Of a DNA stretch of 25,798 nt, positions 20,451-25,798 are shown one piece after another. The notes under the pieces were generated by a model, which worked only from the letters and a program-made list of their open reading frames with translations, was not told the DNA's origin and did no database searches. How positions within the stretch are numbered: position 1 is the first letter of the stretch; each line of letters begins with the position of its first letter. Origin of the DNA: a virus; IMG/VR virus record IMGVR_UViG_3300023181_000077, positions 1-25,798 of that record; one strand, given 5' to 3'. The translations under genes were made by a program, and so were the position numbers.

Positions 20451-20951
20451 TTACTTATTCCTTAGCTCATTAAACATATTAGTTACATTAGAGGCATGTT
20501 TATTCATTGTTCGGTACATCAGCAACATTGCTACTATAAAAACTACTACAACGCCCCCTATTAAGTATAATATCCATGTAGAGTTAAATTCCTCTATCTT
20601 GGTTTTTTCCTTTTCCTTTGTTGTTTGTAAAAGTTGACTATTGTATTTAGTAATAACATCGATTAAAGCTGCGTTACAGTCTGCTTGTTGGATTATTCCT
20701 TGTTTATCATATATTACCTTAAGTTGAGTGCCGTTAGTGCCTTGTACGTATATTGTCGTGTCCCTGTAAATTATGTTTGCGGGTGGAATATATGTAGCAA
20801 TACCACCATCGCGCTTTTCTGTAGTTTCAATTTGCTCTTTAAAGTCGGTATCGGTTTTAGTCTTGGATGCTTGCTTTTGTATATCGCAGGAAGCTATAGA
20901 GCATATTATTAAAATAAAAAAGAATATTATTGAAGTTTTCTTAATTACCAT
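20451..20951 (-). CDS. Candidate unimolecular spanin (lipoprotein with C-terminal membrane segment), 166 aa
   Basis: N-terminal lipoprotein signal FFFILIICSIASC (Cys22), a polar ectodomain of about 100 residues (Lys/Glu/Thr-rich, helical at 108-123) and one C-terminal transmembrane segment (126-147, ILYLIGGVVVVFIVAMLLMY) with a basic tail. Lipid anchor at one end and membrane anchor at the other is the plan of u-spanins (such as T1 gp11), which span outer and inner membrane at lysis. No sequence identity is claimed. The next gene upstream (20956-21192) is another small lipoprotein. Confidence 0.6.
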   Translation of the reverse strand: MVIKKTSIIFFFILIICSIASCDIQKQASKTKTDTDFKEQIETTEKRDGGIATYIPPANIIYRDTTIYVQGTNGTQLKVIYDKQGIIQQADCNAALIDVITKYNSQLLQTTKEKEKTKIEEFNSTWILYLIGGVVVVFIVAMLLMYRTMNKHASNVTNMFNELRNK

Positions 20952-20955
20952 AATT

Positions 20956-21192
20956 TTAGTTTTTTATTAATAATTTCATCCTATAATCAACACTATCATC
21001 AAATGGTTTAATAGTATCATTTAAAAAATCTATTGTTTTGTCACTCCAGGTTTCTAATGGATAAGGGGTGTTTATTATATTCAGAGTATCCCCAATAGTA
21101 TTGAATATATATGGCTTATTGCATATACATTTCTTACCACAAGATGTTAAAGACAATAATGTCATGAACATAATTAATAATCGTGTTTTCAT
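20956..21192 (-). CDS. Small lipoprotein, first gene of the leftward region, 78 aa
   Basis: Signal peptide MKTRLLIMFMTLLSLTSC with lipobox (SLTSC, Cys18), followed by GKKCICN (two more Cys) and a polar mature part without membrane segment. It starts 46 bases after the terminator at 21238-21265 and lies 4 bases before the candidate spanin. Could be an o-spanin-like or surface lipoprotein; unproven. Confidence 0.75.
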   Translation of the reverse strand: MKTRLLIMFMTLLSLTSCGKKCICNKPYIFNTIGDTLNIINTPYPLETWSDKTIDFLNDTIKPFDDSVDYRMKLLIKN

Positions 21193-21237
21193 TTATAGGG
21201 TTTTTAAGTTTAAACAAAGTTAGTCAATTACTTAAAC

Positions 21238-21265
21238 AAAAAAACCGTGCATCTCTACACGGTTT
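21238..21265 (-). terminator. Leftward terminator in the control region
   Basis: An 8-bp perfect stem (AAACCGTG/CACGGTTT) with an 8-base loop is followed on the minus strand by a T7 run. It is located between the leftward -7 box at 21303-21310 and the first leftward gene, so it attenuates that promoter. I found no hairpin upstream with a complementary loop. Confidence 0.8.
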
Positions 21266-21302
21266 ACCAACCCCTTAAAACTTAATCATGAAAATTACTC
21301 TA

Positions 21303-21310
21303 CAAATATA
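21303..21310 (-). promoter_or_regulatory. Leftward TATATTTG box
   Basis: TATATTTG on the minus strand fits the -7 consensus. No TTG is seen 17-23 bases upstream. It would give a leader of about 30 bases before the terminator. Overlaps the region of the rightward promoter's upstream side, so the two promoters may interfere. Confidence 0.5.
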
Positions 21311-21328
21311 TAAATATTTCCCTGCTTA

Positions 21329-21358
21329 TTGCTTAATAATGTTTTTTATGTATATTTG
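21329..21358 (+). promoter_or_regulatory. Rightward promoter TTG-19-TATATTTG
   Basis: TTG (21329-21331), exactly 19 bases, then TATATTTG (21351-21358): an excellent match to the Bacteroidota consensus. The start of transcription is predicted near 21364, one base before the first hairpin of K1. It directs transcription toward the antirepressor operon. Confidence 0.85.
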
Positions 21359-21363
21359 TCCTG

Positions 21364-21481
21364 TAGTTAAACGCAACTTAACTCAAAAGGAAAATATTTA
21401 GGTGCTTATTAAGCCTTATGGTTTATACATCTACTACAAAAATCCCAAAGACAGTTGCGTTGTCTGCGGGATTTTTCTTTT
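21364..21481 (+). ncRNA. Leader RNA K1 with kissing-loop and terminator
   Basis: First hairpin: AGTTAA/TTAACT (21365-21370 and 21378-21383) with the 7-base loop ACGCAAC. Middle hairpin: AGGTGCTT…AAGCCT (21400-21416). Terminator hairpin: outer AAAAATCCC/GGGATTTTT, inner AGACA/TGTCT, apical loop GTTGCGT (21454-21460). The two 7-base loops are perfect reverse complements. A run of T (TTTTTCTTTTT) ends the stem. About 350 bases then lead to the antirepressor gene. The structure suggests a premature-termination leader or a ~115 nt RNA. Confidence 0.75.
21438..21481 (+). terminator. Intrinsic terminator of leader K1
   Basis: Arms AAAAATCCC (21438-21446) and GGGATTTTT (21468-21476) with the inner 5-bp stem AGACA/TGTCT and loop GTTGCGT, followed by CTTTTT. 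Strong on the plus strand. A frame on the plus strand (21418-21603) runs through it and is probably not a gene. Confidence 0.85.
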
Positions 21482-21828
21482 TATCCCTAATCAAATTAGA
21501 TCGGTTGTTGTGGTTTGGTATAAAATACGGGCAGCGCAATAAACTTAAACTGTTACTGAAAGGGGTCTATATGAAGCAGACTATGGCACTAAGGTATGAG
21601 TAGTATATATAGCGGTTAGGCATTTATAACTGAAAGTTGATACCAATCCAATGAACTATGCCGTTACGTTGGACACTTTACGGGAAGTCATGGCTCCGAA
21701 AGCAAAGATTATTCTGTAATAGTGAGTGATAACTTATATTGTAGAATATAGGGGTAACTCACTATGCACATTAACAAAAAGAACATTCACCAAAAGCAAT
21801 TAACTATATAAATATAAAATACAATATT
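21482..21828 (+). other. Non-coding stretch with possible RNA structure before the antirepressor
   Basis: No convincing gene lies here. The base composition is somewhat less A-rich than its neighbours and there are several short complementary pairs: GTCT…AGAC around 21573-21589, AACT-GAA-AGTT near 21630, GGCAT (21619-21623) with ATGCC (21658-21662), TCCAA with TTGGA. A 45-base imperfect inverted repeat ends it (next entry). It could be a structured 5' leader, operator region or small RNA. Tiny frames in it (22 codons from 21651) are unsupported. Confidence 0.4.
21720..21764. repeat. 45-base imperfect inverted repeat
   Basis: TAGTGAGT (21720-21727) pairs with ACTCACTA (21757-21764). Inside, TATATT (21735-21740) pairs with AATATA (21745-21750) around a GTAG loop; the segments between do not pair. 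It lies about 65 bases ahead of the antirepressor start, so it may be an operator or an RNA hairpin. It lacks a T-run, so it is not a terminator. Confidence 0.55.
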
Positions 21829-22542
21829 ATGGAAATACTTAAAATTATTGAAACTGAACAAGGTAAAGCGGTGTCAGCACGTGAATTACACAGTTTTTTA
21901 GAAACAGCAGACCATTTCACTCAATGGTGCAAAAGAATGTTTGAATATGACTTTATAGATAACGTTGATTATAAGGCGGTTAAGGAATTCGTTGCTGCCA
22001 AAAATGGTATTGGAGGCACTTATAAAACAGATTACGCATTAACTTTAGATTGTGCAAAAGAATTAGCTATGCTACAAAGAAGCGATAAAGGTAAAGAAGC
22101 CCGTAAGTATTTTATTGAATGTGAAAAAAGACTTAATGGACTAAATCCTAAAATTCCAAAAACATTTTCACAGGCTCTAATGTTAGCAGCCAAGCAAGCC
22201 GAACAAATAGAGGTTCAGCAAAAACTATTAGAAGATAATAAACCCAAAGTTGAGTTTTACGAACAGGTTACAGGCAGTAAAGATGCATTCGATATGGTGG
22301 ATGTTGCTAAGGTTTGTAATTTAGGCGTTGGGCGTAATAAACTGTTTGAGTTCTTAAGGGATATTTCAGTACTAAGAGAAAACAACACCCCTTATCAAAC
22401 ATACATCGATTCGGGTTATTTTAGGGTTATAGAAAGCAAATACAATAAACCCGATGGCAGCGTAAACATTAGCCTTAAAACAGTAGTTTATCAGAAAGGT
22501 ATCGACTTTATTATTAAAAAATATAACCAATCAAAACAATAA
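21829..22542 (+). CDS. Phage antirepressor (AntA/AntB plus ANT C-terminal domain), 237 aa
   Basis: Residues about 10-95 form an AntA/AntB domain: AVSARELHSFLETADHFTQWCKRMFEYDFIDNVDY, then YALTLDCAKELAMLQRSDKGKEARKYFIECEKR. The C-terminal part (about 115-235) is a KilAC/ANT-like domain: FYEQVTGSKDAFDMVDVAKVCNLGVGRNKLFEFLRD…YFRVIESKY. Antirepressors inactivate a phage repressor, turning on lytic genes or immunity changes. It is the first gene of the rightward operon, behind the K1 leader, and starts with ATG after an A/T leader. The gene after it is 5 bases away. Confidence 0.9.
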   Translation: MEILKIIETEQGKAVSARELHSFLETADHFTQWCKRMFEYDFIDNVDYKAVKEFVAAKNGIGGTYKTDYALTLDCAKELAMLQRSDKGKEARKYFIECEKRLNGLNPKIPKTFSQALMLAAKQAEQIEVQQKLLEDNKPKVEFYEQVTGSKDAFDMVDVAKVCNLGVGRNKLFEFLRDISVLRENNTPYQTYIDSGYFRVIESKYNKPDGSVNISLKTVVYQKGIDFIIKKYNQSKQ

Positions 22543-22547
22543 ATATT

Positions 22548-23081
22548 ATGAAGCTACAATTAGAAAACATACAAGGGTATTTAGCGCATGGGTTGAAAGT
22601 TAAAAATCTAAATCCTTTTAACGATTATTCAGGAGGTAAAGAAATATTAACTATTGATGGTACTTACTATCTTTATCCTGAAAGCAAAGAGCCTATATTT
22701 TCCATGTCTTTTAAGGAATATTCTACAGGTAAAAGTTTTGATTCATGCACTCCAATCCTACGCAAATTAGAACTTACAAAAATTATTAAGGTTAAAGGTG
22801 TTGAAATAATCCCTATTGTAGAATTAGCTAAGATAGCCTTCCCTTTGCAAAATTGGGAATTAGGGGTTTATGTGGCTGTTGCTGAATACATAAAAGATGA
22901 TATACATTTTTGGTATGTTAATTCAGTTAAATCATTTTCAAACAATTTTAAAATATATACACCTAATCAACTACAACTATTCAAATGGCTATACGCTAAT
23001 TTATACGACGTAGATGGGCTTATTGATGCAGGTTTGGCAATAGATGCCGATACACTTGAAATAAACCCTTATAACAGCTAA
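22548..23081 (+). CDS. Conserved Bacteroidota-phage protein, 177 aa
   Basis: A layout common in small early genes of these phages: N-terminal IQGYLAHGLKV, then TPILRKLELTK in the middle, and the C-terminal QLQLFKWLYANLYDVDGLIDAGLAID. No catalytic residues or membrane segment. Function unknown. It starts 5 bases after the antirepressor stop, so it is in the same rightward operon. Confidence 0.75.
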   Translation: MKLQLENIQGYLAHGLKVKNLNPFNDYSGGKEILTIDGTYYLYPESKEPIFSMSFKEYSTGKSFDSCTPILRKLELTKIIKVKGVEIIPIVELAKIAFPLQNWELGVYVAVAEYIKDDIHFWYVNSVKSFSNNFKIYTPNQLQLFKWLYANLYDVDGLIDAGLAIDADTLEINPYNS

Positions 23082-23091
23082 AAAACATATT

Positions 23092-23295
23092 ATGACAAAA
23101 CAGCAAAAGGCTAACCAGGACAAAAACAGGTACTTTACAGATACAGGCGTTGACATTACAGAACGAATAACAAGCGGTAAAACACTATTCTTTGAATGGC
23201 GAAATGAAGCCGCTAAATACGCTGAACAAAAAAGGACTTATGTATTTGAAGTATTTAACAGAACCGAGCAGATAGGCTTCGGGGTAACAACTTAA
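23092..23295 (+). CDS. Hypothetical protein, 67 aa
   Basis: A Gln/Lys-rich N-terminus (KQQKANQDKNRYF), then TDTGVDITERITSGKTLFFEWRNEAAKYAEQK, then a beta ending (YVFEVFNRTEQIGFGVTT). Looks like a small soluble folded protein. Preceded by AATT-type leader and a 10-base gap. Unknown role. Confidence 0.6.
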   Translation: MTKQQKANQDKNRYFTDTGVDITERITSGKTLFFEWRNEAAKYAEQKRTYVFEVFNRTEQIGFGVTT

Positions 23296-23299
23296 GATT

Positions 23300-23728
23300 A
23301 TGGCATTAAAAGCAAGTGAATTAAGAATAGGTAATTATGTTTCTAAAGGAGATGAAATAATAAAAGTAGATAGTATAGATGAAGTAGGTATAAATCTATA
23401 TGCATGGCACACAGGCGGAGAATGGGGTAGTTCGGGTCATATAGAACCAGACTTTAATCATTTAGATATTTTAGGAATACCAATAACAGAAGAATGGCTT
23501 TTGCGTTTTGGGTTTCAAGATCCATCGGATAGTCACGGGGAATATTTATCATTAACATATAGAGGTCAAACCTTATTTTCAACTGATGTGAGCACAGCCT
23601 TTAAATATGTTATATATACTCAACATAAGGCAATAGGGGAACTTGAAATACATTACGTACACGAACTGCAAAACCTTTATTTCGCACTCAAAGGCATAGA
23701 ACTAACTTTAACTGATAAAACCAATTAA
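23300..23728 (+). CDS. Conserved Bacteroidota-phage protein (ELRIGNYV type), 142 aa
   Basis: The N-terminus ELRIGNYVSKGDEIIKVDSIDEVGI is the start of a family often seen in Bacteroidota phages and mobile elements. It is followed by IPITEEWLLRFGF (about 65-77) and the C-terminal IHYVHELQNLYFALKGIELTL. No catalytic motif; probably an adaptor or nucleic-acid-associated domain, unproven. It starts 4 bases after the upstream stop. Confidence 0.8.
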   Translation: MALKASELRIGNYVSKGDEIIKVDSIDEVGINLYAWHTGGEWGSSGHIEPDFNHLDILGIPITEEWLLRFGFQDPSDSHGEYLSLTYRGQTLFSTDVSTAFKYVIYTQHKAIGELEIHYVHELQNLYFALKGIELTLTDKTN

Positions 23729-23730
23729 TT

Positions 23731-23871
23731 ATGGATTTACAAGAAGCTATACAAGTATTAGAACATCATCAATATTGGTGGAAAGGCACTAACATTCCAA
23801 TCGGGGATGTGCGTAAATTAACCGAGGCTTTGGATATAGCGATTGAAAAGCTAAAAGAGATTAAACAGTAA
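23731..23871 (+). CDS. Small helical protein, 46 aa
   Basis: An ATG frame placed directly (2 bases) after the upstream stop. The protein (MDLQEAIQVLEHHQYWWKGT…RKLTEALDIAIEKLKEIKQ) has two helices with Leu/Ile heptads separated by a Trp-Trp and NIPIGD turn. Composition and fit in the operon support it. Function unknown. Confidence 0.65.
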   Translation: MDLQEAIQVLEHHQYWWKGTNIPIGDVRKLTEALDIAIEKLKEIKQ

Positions 23872-23880
23872 CAATAAAAT

Positions 23881-24126
23881 ATGGCAAAGGCAGTATATAC
23901 TTTATTTAGGGTTTCTAAAAAACTAAGGACTACAAAAAAAGATGCTTTTTTAATATTGAGGCATCTTAAAATAAAGGTTTTGTGGATTTCATATCATCCA
24001 ATGTTTTTAAAACATGATATTGATAAGATAAAATTAATATACCCGATAGTAGCAAAGCCTAAAAAGCCTTATTTTGAGTTTGCAGAAGTAATTATAAAAA
24101 GTAAAAATATATGTGGGGATATATAA
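23881..24126 (+). CDS. Hypothetical basic protein, 81 aa
   Basis: A Lys-rich N-terminus (FRVSKKLRTTKKDAFLILRHLKIKV) and a C-terminal beta/helix mix. Basic overall, possibly nucleic-acid-binding. Its end overlaps the next gene's start by 16 bases, in a different frame. Start is ATG after AATAAAAT. No family known. Confidence 0.55.
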   Translation: MAKAVYTLFRVSKKLRTTKKDAFLILRHLKIKVLWISYHPMFLKHDIDKIKLIYPIVAKPKKPYFEFAEVIIKSKNICGDI

Positions 24127-24446
24127 TTCAAGGAATAGGTAATTGCTTAGGCTTTATTATAGGTATAGTTTTGTTAATAATACCATTCATTTTATCTAAG
24201 GCTATAAAAGGCACTAAGTACAAATTAACAGAACTTAAAAAGGCGTTTATTAAATATAAGAACAAGTGTCTTAAAGATAGTGACTATAAGGATATGCATT
24301 TAGTAGATAAAGTTATCGAAAACCTTAACAACGACATTCAGATTAAAGAAGTAAATAGCTTTAAAATAGAATCTGATAAAAAGTTTAAGGTTAATAAAAA
24401 AGGACTTAAGCTATTAGTGAAATATAAAGTAAAAAGAAAACAATAA
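24111..24446 (+). CDS. Membrane protein with basic C-terminal part, 111 aa
   Basis: One hydrophobic stretch at residues 4-31 (YIIQGIGNCLGFIIGIVLLIIPFILS) is followed by a Lys-rich, charged region of 80 residues. The size is holin-like, but the single long segment and the highly basic tail are not a typical holin pattern. It is in the rightward operon, not beside the endolysin. Function uncertain. Confidence 0.6.
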   Translation: MWGYIIQGIGNCLGFIIGIVLLIIPFILSKAIKGTKYKLTELKKAFIKYKNKCLKDSDYKDMHLVDKVIENLNNDIQIKEVNSFKIESDKKFKVNKKGLKLLVKYKVKRKQ

Positions 24447-24448
24447 TT

Positions 24449-24562
24449 ATGAAGAAACATAAAAAGCTACATGCTAAACGTAAACAAAAATTTATGGCTT
24501 ATTGCCGTATTGCAGGAAGTAAATGTTATAACCCATTTTGTGCATTTGGTTGCATGAAATAA
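24449..24562 (+). CDS. Tiny basic Cys-rich protein, 37 aa
   Basis: A short ATG frame two bases after the previous stop encodes a strongly basic start (MKKHKKLHAKRKQKFMAYC) and four Cys spaced as YC…KCYNPFC…FGC. It may bind a metal or nucleic acid. The terminator hairpin begins 4 bases after its stop, so it is the last gene of the operon. Function unknown. Confidence 0.6.
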   Translation: MKKHKKLHAKRKQKFMAYCRIAGSKCYNPFCAFGCMK

Positions 24563-24566
24563 AAAT

Positions 24567-24594
24567 AGCCTCCATTAAGGGGGCTTTACTTTTA
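24567..24594. terminator. Bidirectional terminator between the two operons
   Basis: A 7-bp stem AGCCTCC/GGGGGCT (one G-U pair) around ATTAA. On the plus strand it is followed by TTACTTTTACT, on the minus strand by ATTTTTATTT. It therefore can end both the rightward antirepressor operon and the leftward lysin/endonuclease transcript. Confidence 0.75.
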
Positions 24595-24647
24595 CTACAA
24601 ATCTGATAATAGCTTTTTATAATATTCAAACTTCTTTAAAACTTCTT

Positions 24648-25310
24648 CTAATTACATCTTATGAGATTAGTTTTATTTTTATTCTTACCATTAAGCATAC
24701 ACCTAAGATATACTTGGTTTATGTTATATGTTTCTGCTGCATCTTTTGTATTATAGTAAAATATTCCAGTTTCTAAATCTAATATAGGTATAGATCTAGG
24801 GTTTATTGAATTGGTAAATCTTTTTATAGCTATTTCCTTCATTTTACTAATAGTTTCAGGCAAATGATTTTTACCGAAGAAAGGATTTTTATCCCCATCA
24901 TACCTACCCTTCATCGCCATAGATTGTGCATGTTTCTGTTCTTCACTGACTTTTGATGTTCTTCCTTTTGAGTACGAATTACCTATATTAGTTATTCTAT
25001 ATGCTTCTCTTGCCTTTTCGTAGTCTCTTGCTGAAAAACTCCTTTTCATATATTTAGTTTTAGATATCATTTTATGAAAACCCAACGCCATTTGTCTATC
25101 TCTATATATTAACCATAGTAACCAATGTGCTAGGAAATGTTCTCTTGATGTTAAATATACTATGTTATGTGTTTCATTATTTCCTCCTTTGCACTTAGGT
25201 ATTATATGATGTTTTTCAAAATAATACCCACTTGATTTCAGGATTTTTCTTTCTTCTTTTAGTATTAGCCTTGTGTATATTAATCTATCGTATATTATAT
25301 TATAGTCCAT
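24648..25310 (-). CDS. HNH homing endonuclease with NUMOD modules, 220 aa
   Basis: HNH core: YFEKHHIIPKCKGGNNETHNIVYLTSREHFLAHWLL (residues 30-64), with His34-His35 and later Asn/His residues. Two NUMOD3-like basic modules follow (about 108-135 and 137-162; NPFFGKNHLPETISKMKE), then a C-terminal NUMOD1-like DNA-binding segment (176-213). The longest frame starts at TTG 25313; the ATG at 25310 is better. It overlaps the last codons of the GH19 lysin gene by 11 bases. A free-standing homing gene placed next to a phage gene is typical. Confidence 0.85.
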   Translation of the reverse strand: MDYNIIYDRLIYTRLILKEERKILKSSGYYFEKHHIIPKCKGGNNETHNIVYLTSREHFLAHWLLWLIYRDRQMALGFHKMISKTKYMKRSFSARDYEKAREAYRITNIGNSYSKGRTSKVSEEQKHAQSMAMKGRYDGDKNPFFGKNHLPETISKMKEIAIKRFTNSINPRSIPILDLETGIFYYNTKDAAETYNINQVYLRCMLNGKNKNKTNLIRCN

Positions 25311-25798
25311 CAATTATTTTTTTATATTCTATGAATTTATTCTGAACGTGTTGTAAACCTATTTCTCCGCCGTTTACAGCCTTTCTAACGGCTTTTACGC
25401 TTGCAACATCACTATATAGCATCTTGATCCATAACTTAGCGTGTGTAAAGAAAAATATAGCTGATTCCCAAAAGTATTTTGTTACAATTAAATCGGGGTT
25501 TGTCATTATAGCGGTATCCTGGGTAAATTTAGAGAATGCCTTGTAATTATCCCTAAAAGTTAATTGAATTCCTCCACGCCCTCTAAAACGCCAACCATCG
25601 CCACTTTCTACACTTCCATTACCTAGACGATTAGCATAAGTATAATTTGCTATTAATTCAGGTTTACGACTTATCTTTTTAGCCAAGGCATTTGGTTTTC
25701 CGTTTAATGCATATCTTGATGGCCATGTTTTGGCTAATCCGGCACTACTATAATTAAGGTTCTCGTATGCAACGGTAAAGTTTCCAGTTTCATTATCT
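25300..25798 (-). CDS. GH19 family endolysin, C-terminal part (5' end outside window)
   Basis: The frame continues past 25686 (only a TTG there) to the window edge, so the gene is cut at its 5' end; about 165 residues are visible. They match GH19 chitinase-like phage lysozymes: ETGNFTVAYENLNYSSAGL, LAKTWPSRYAL, then PELIANYTYANRLGNG and GDGWRFRGRGGIQLTFRDNY, ending in a helical domain. GH19 lysins cleave the murein sugar backbone during lysis. The catalytic Glu (usually in HE[ST]G) appears as NETGNF, with Asn in place of His, close to the cut edge. Confidence 0.9.
   Translation of the reverse strand, partial: DNETGNFTVAYENLNYSSAGLAKTWPSRYALNGKPNALAKKISRKPELIANYTYANRLGNGSVESGDGWRFRGRGGIQLTFRDNYKAFSKFTQDTAIMTNPDLIVTKYFWESAIFFFTHAKLWIKMLYSDVASVKAVRKAVNGGEIGLQHVQNKFIEYKKIIDGL

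Noticed and set aside
21238-21310. Fourth kissing-loop leader at the leftward control promoter
   Set aside because: The terminator loop is TAGAGATG. A weak upstream hairpin (TAAT/ATTA) has a loop with only three complementary bases, so it fails the pattern.
21288-21401. 37-codon plus-strand frame starting MKITLQIYKY
   Set aside because: The promoter elements (TTG and TATATTTG) lie inside it, so it would not be carried on the transcript it overlaps.
21418-21603. 61-codon plus-strand frame between the rightward promoter and the antirepressor
   Set aside because: It runs straight through the K1 terminator hairpin and has no supporting family; more likely an accident of the leader sequence.
21651-21719. 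22-codon frame starting MNYAVTLDTLREV
   Set aside because: Protein-like in composition but very short, not coupled to a gene and inside a region with competing RNA structure. It stays possible, not supported.
1-25798. tRNA, CRISPR array, insertion sequence, integrase, attachment site
   Set aside because: I looked for cloverleafs, regularly spaced repeats, transposase/integrase motifs and tRNA-like att cores and saw none.

Overview
The window is a piece of a tailed-phage (or prophage) genome infecting a member of the Bacteroidota, most likely a Flavobacterium/Pedobacter/Sphingobacterium-type host. Reasons: strong AT bias; gene starts with A/T-rich leaders (AATTATG) and no Shine-Dalgarno; promoters of the Bacteroidota type (TTG, 18-19 bases, TATATTTG); dense small genes with 1-4 base stop/start overlaps; and protein families typical of phages of that phylum. 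No integrase, portal, terminase or tail gene is visible, so the packaging/structural part lies outside the window.

Layout. (1) 103-21192, minus strand: a long leftward early/middle region. From its right (5') end it holds lipoproteins including a candidate unimolecular spanin, an HDxxED phosphohydrolase, an ASCH protein, an HTH protein, a recombination pair (RecA-like ATPase and PD-(D/E)XK exonuclease), a HicB-MazG fusion, a KilA-N protein, a DnaD-like replication protein, a DNA methyltransferase, a helicase-like ATPase, an MmcB-like nuclease, a RuvC-like resolvase, a membrane SPFH/prohibitin protein, an HNH protein, and a tail of small unknown genes. (2) 21193-21828: a bidirectional control region. 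(3) 21829-24562, plus strand: an antirepressor followed by small genes. (4) 24648-25798, minus strand: an HNH homing endonuclease and the 3' part of a GH19 endolysin, presumably the end of the late operon. A bidirectional terminator separates (3) from (4).

The most interesting thing I see is RNA. Three intergenic leaders (minus 8639-8741, minus 13393-13509, plus 21329-21481) share one architecture. A TATATTTG promoter box is followed at once by a small hairpin, and then by an intrinsic-terminator hairpin whose apical loop is perfectly complementary (7-8 nt) to the first hairpin loop. The loop sequences differ at each locus but stay complementary within it, which is covariation-like evidence for a loop-loop (kissing) interaction. 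Two of the three also share a middle hairpin. They precede the SPFH gene, the KilA-N/replication genes and the antirepressor, so they look like a family of phage attenuators or small RNAs that could link the genome's control points. I do not recognise a described family with this layout.

A second regulatory system is a tandem 16-17 bp motif (AAACCTAATATATTTT) repeated with the same 23 bp spacing at two sites 14 kb apart, each just upstream of a leftward gene. Several genes are too short for ordinary ORF thresholds and are added here (103-279, 3196-3345, 4266-4478, 5185-5298, 5665-5793, 6788-6916, 18363-18479, 23731-23871, 24449-24562). Several starts are moved to internal ATGs. All function calls come from motif reading by eye; no database search was run.
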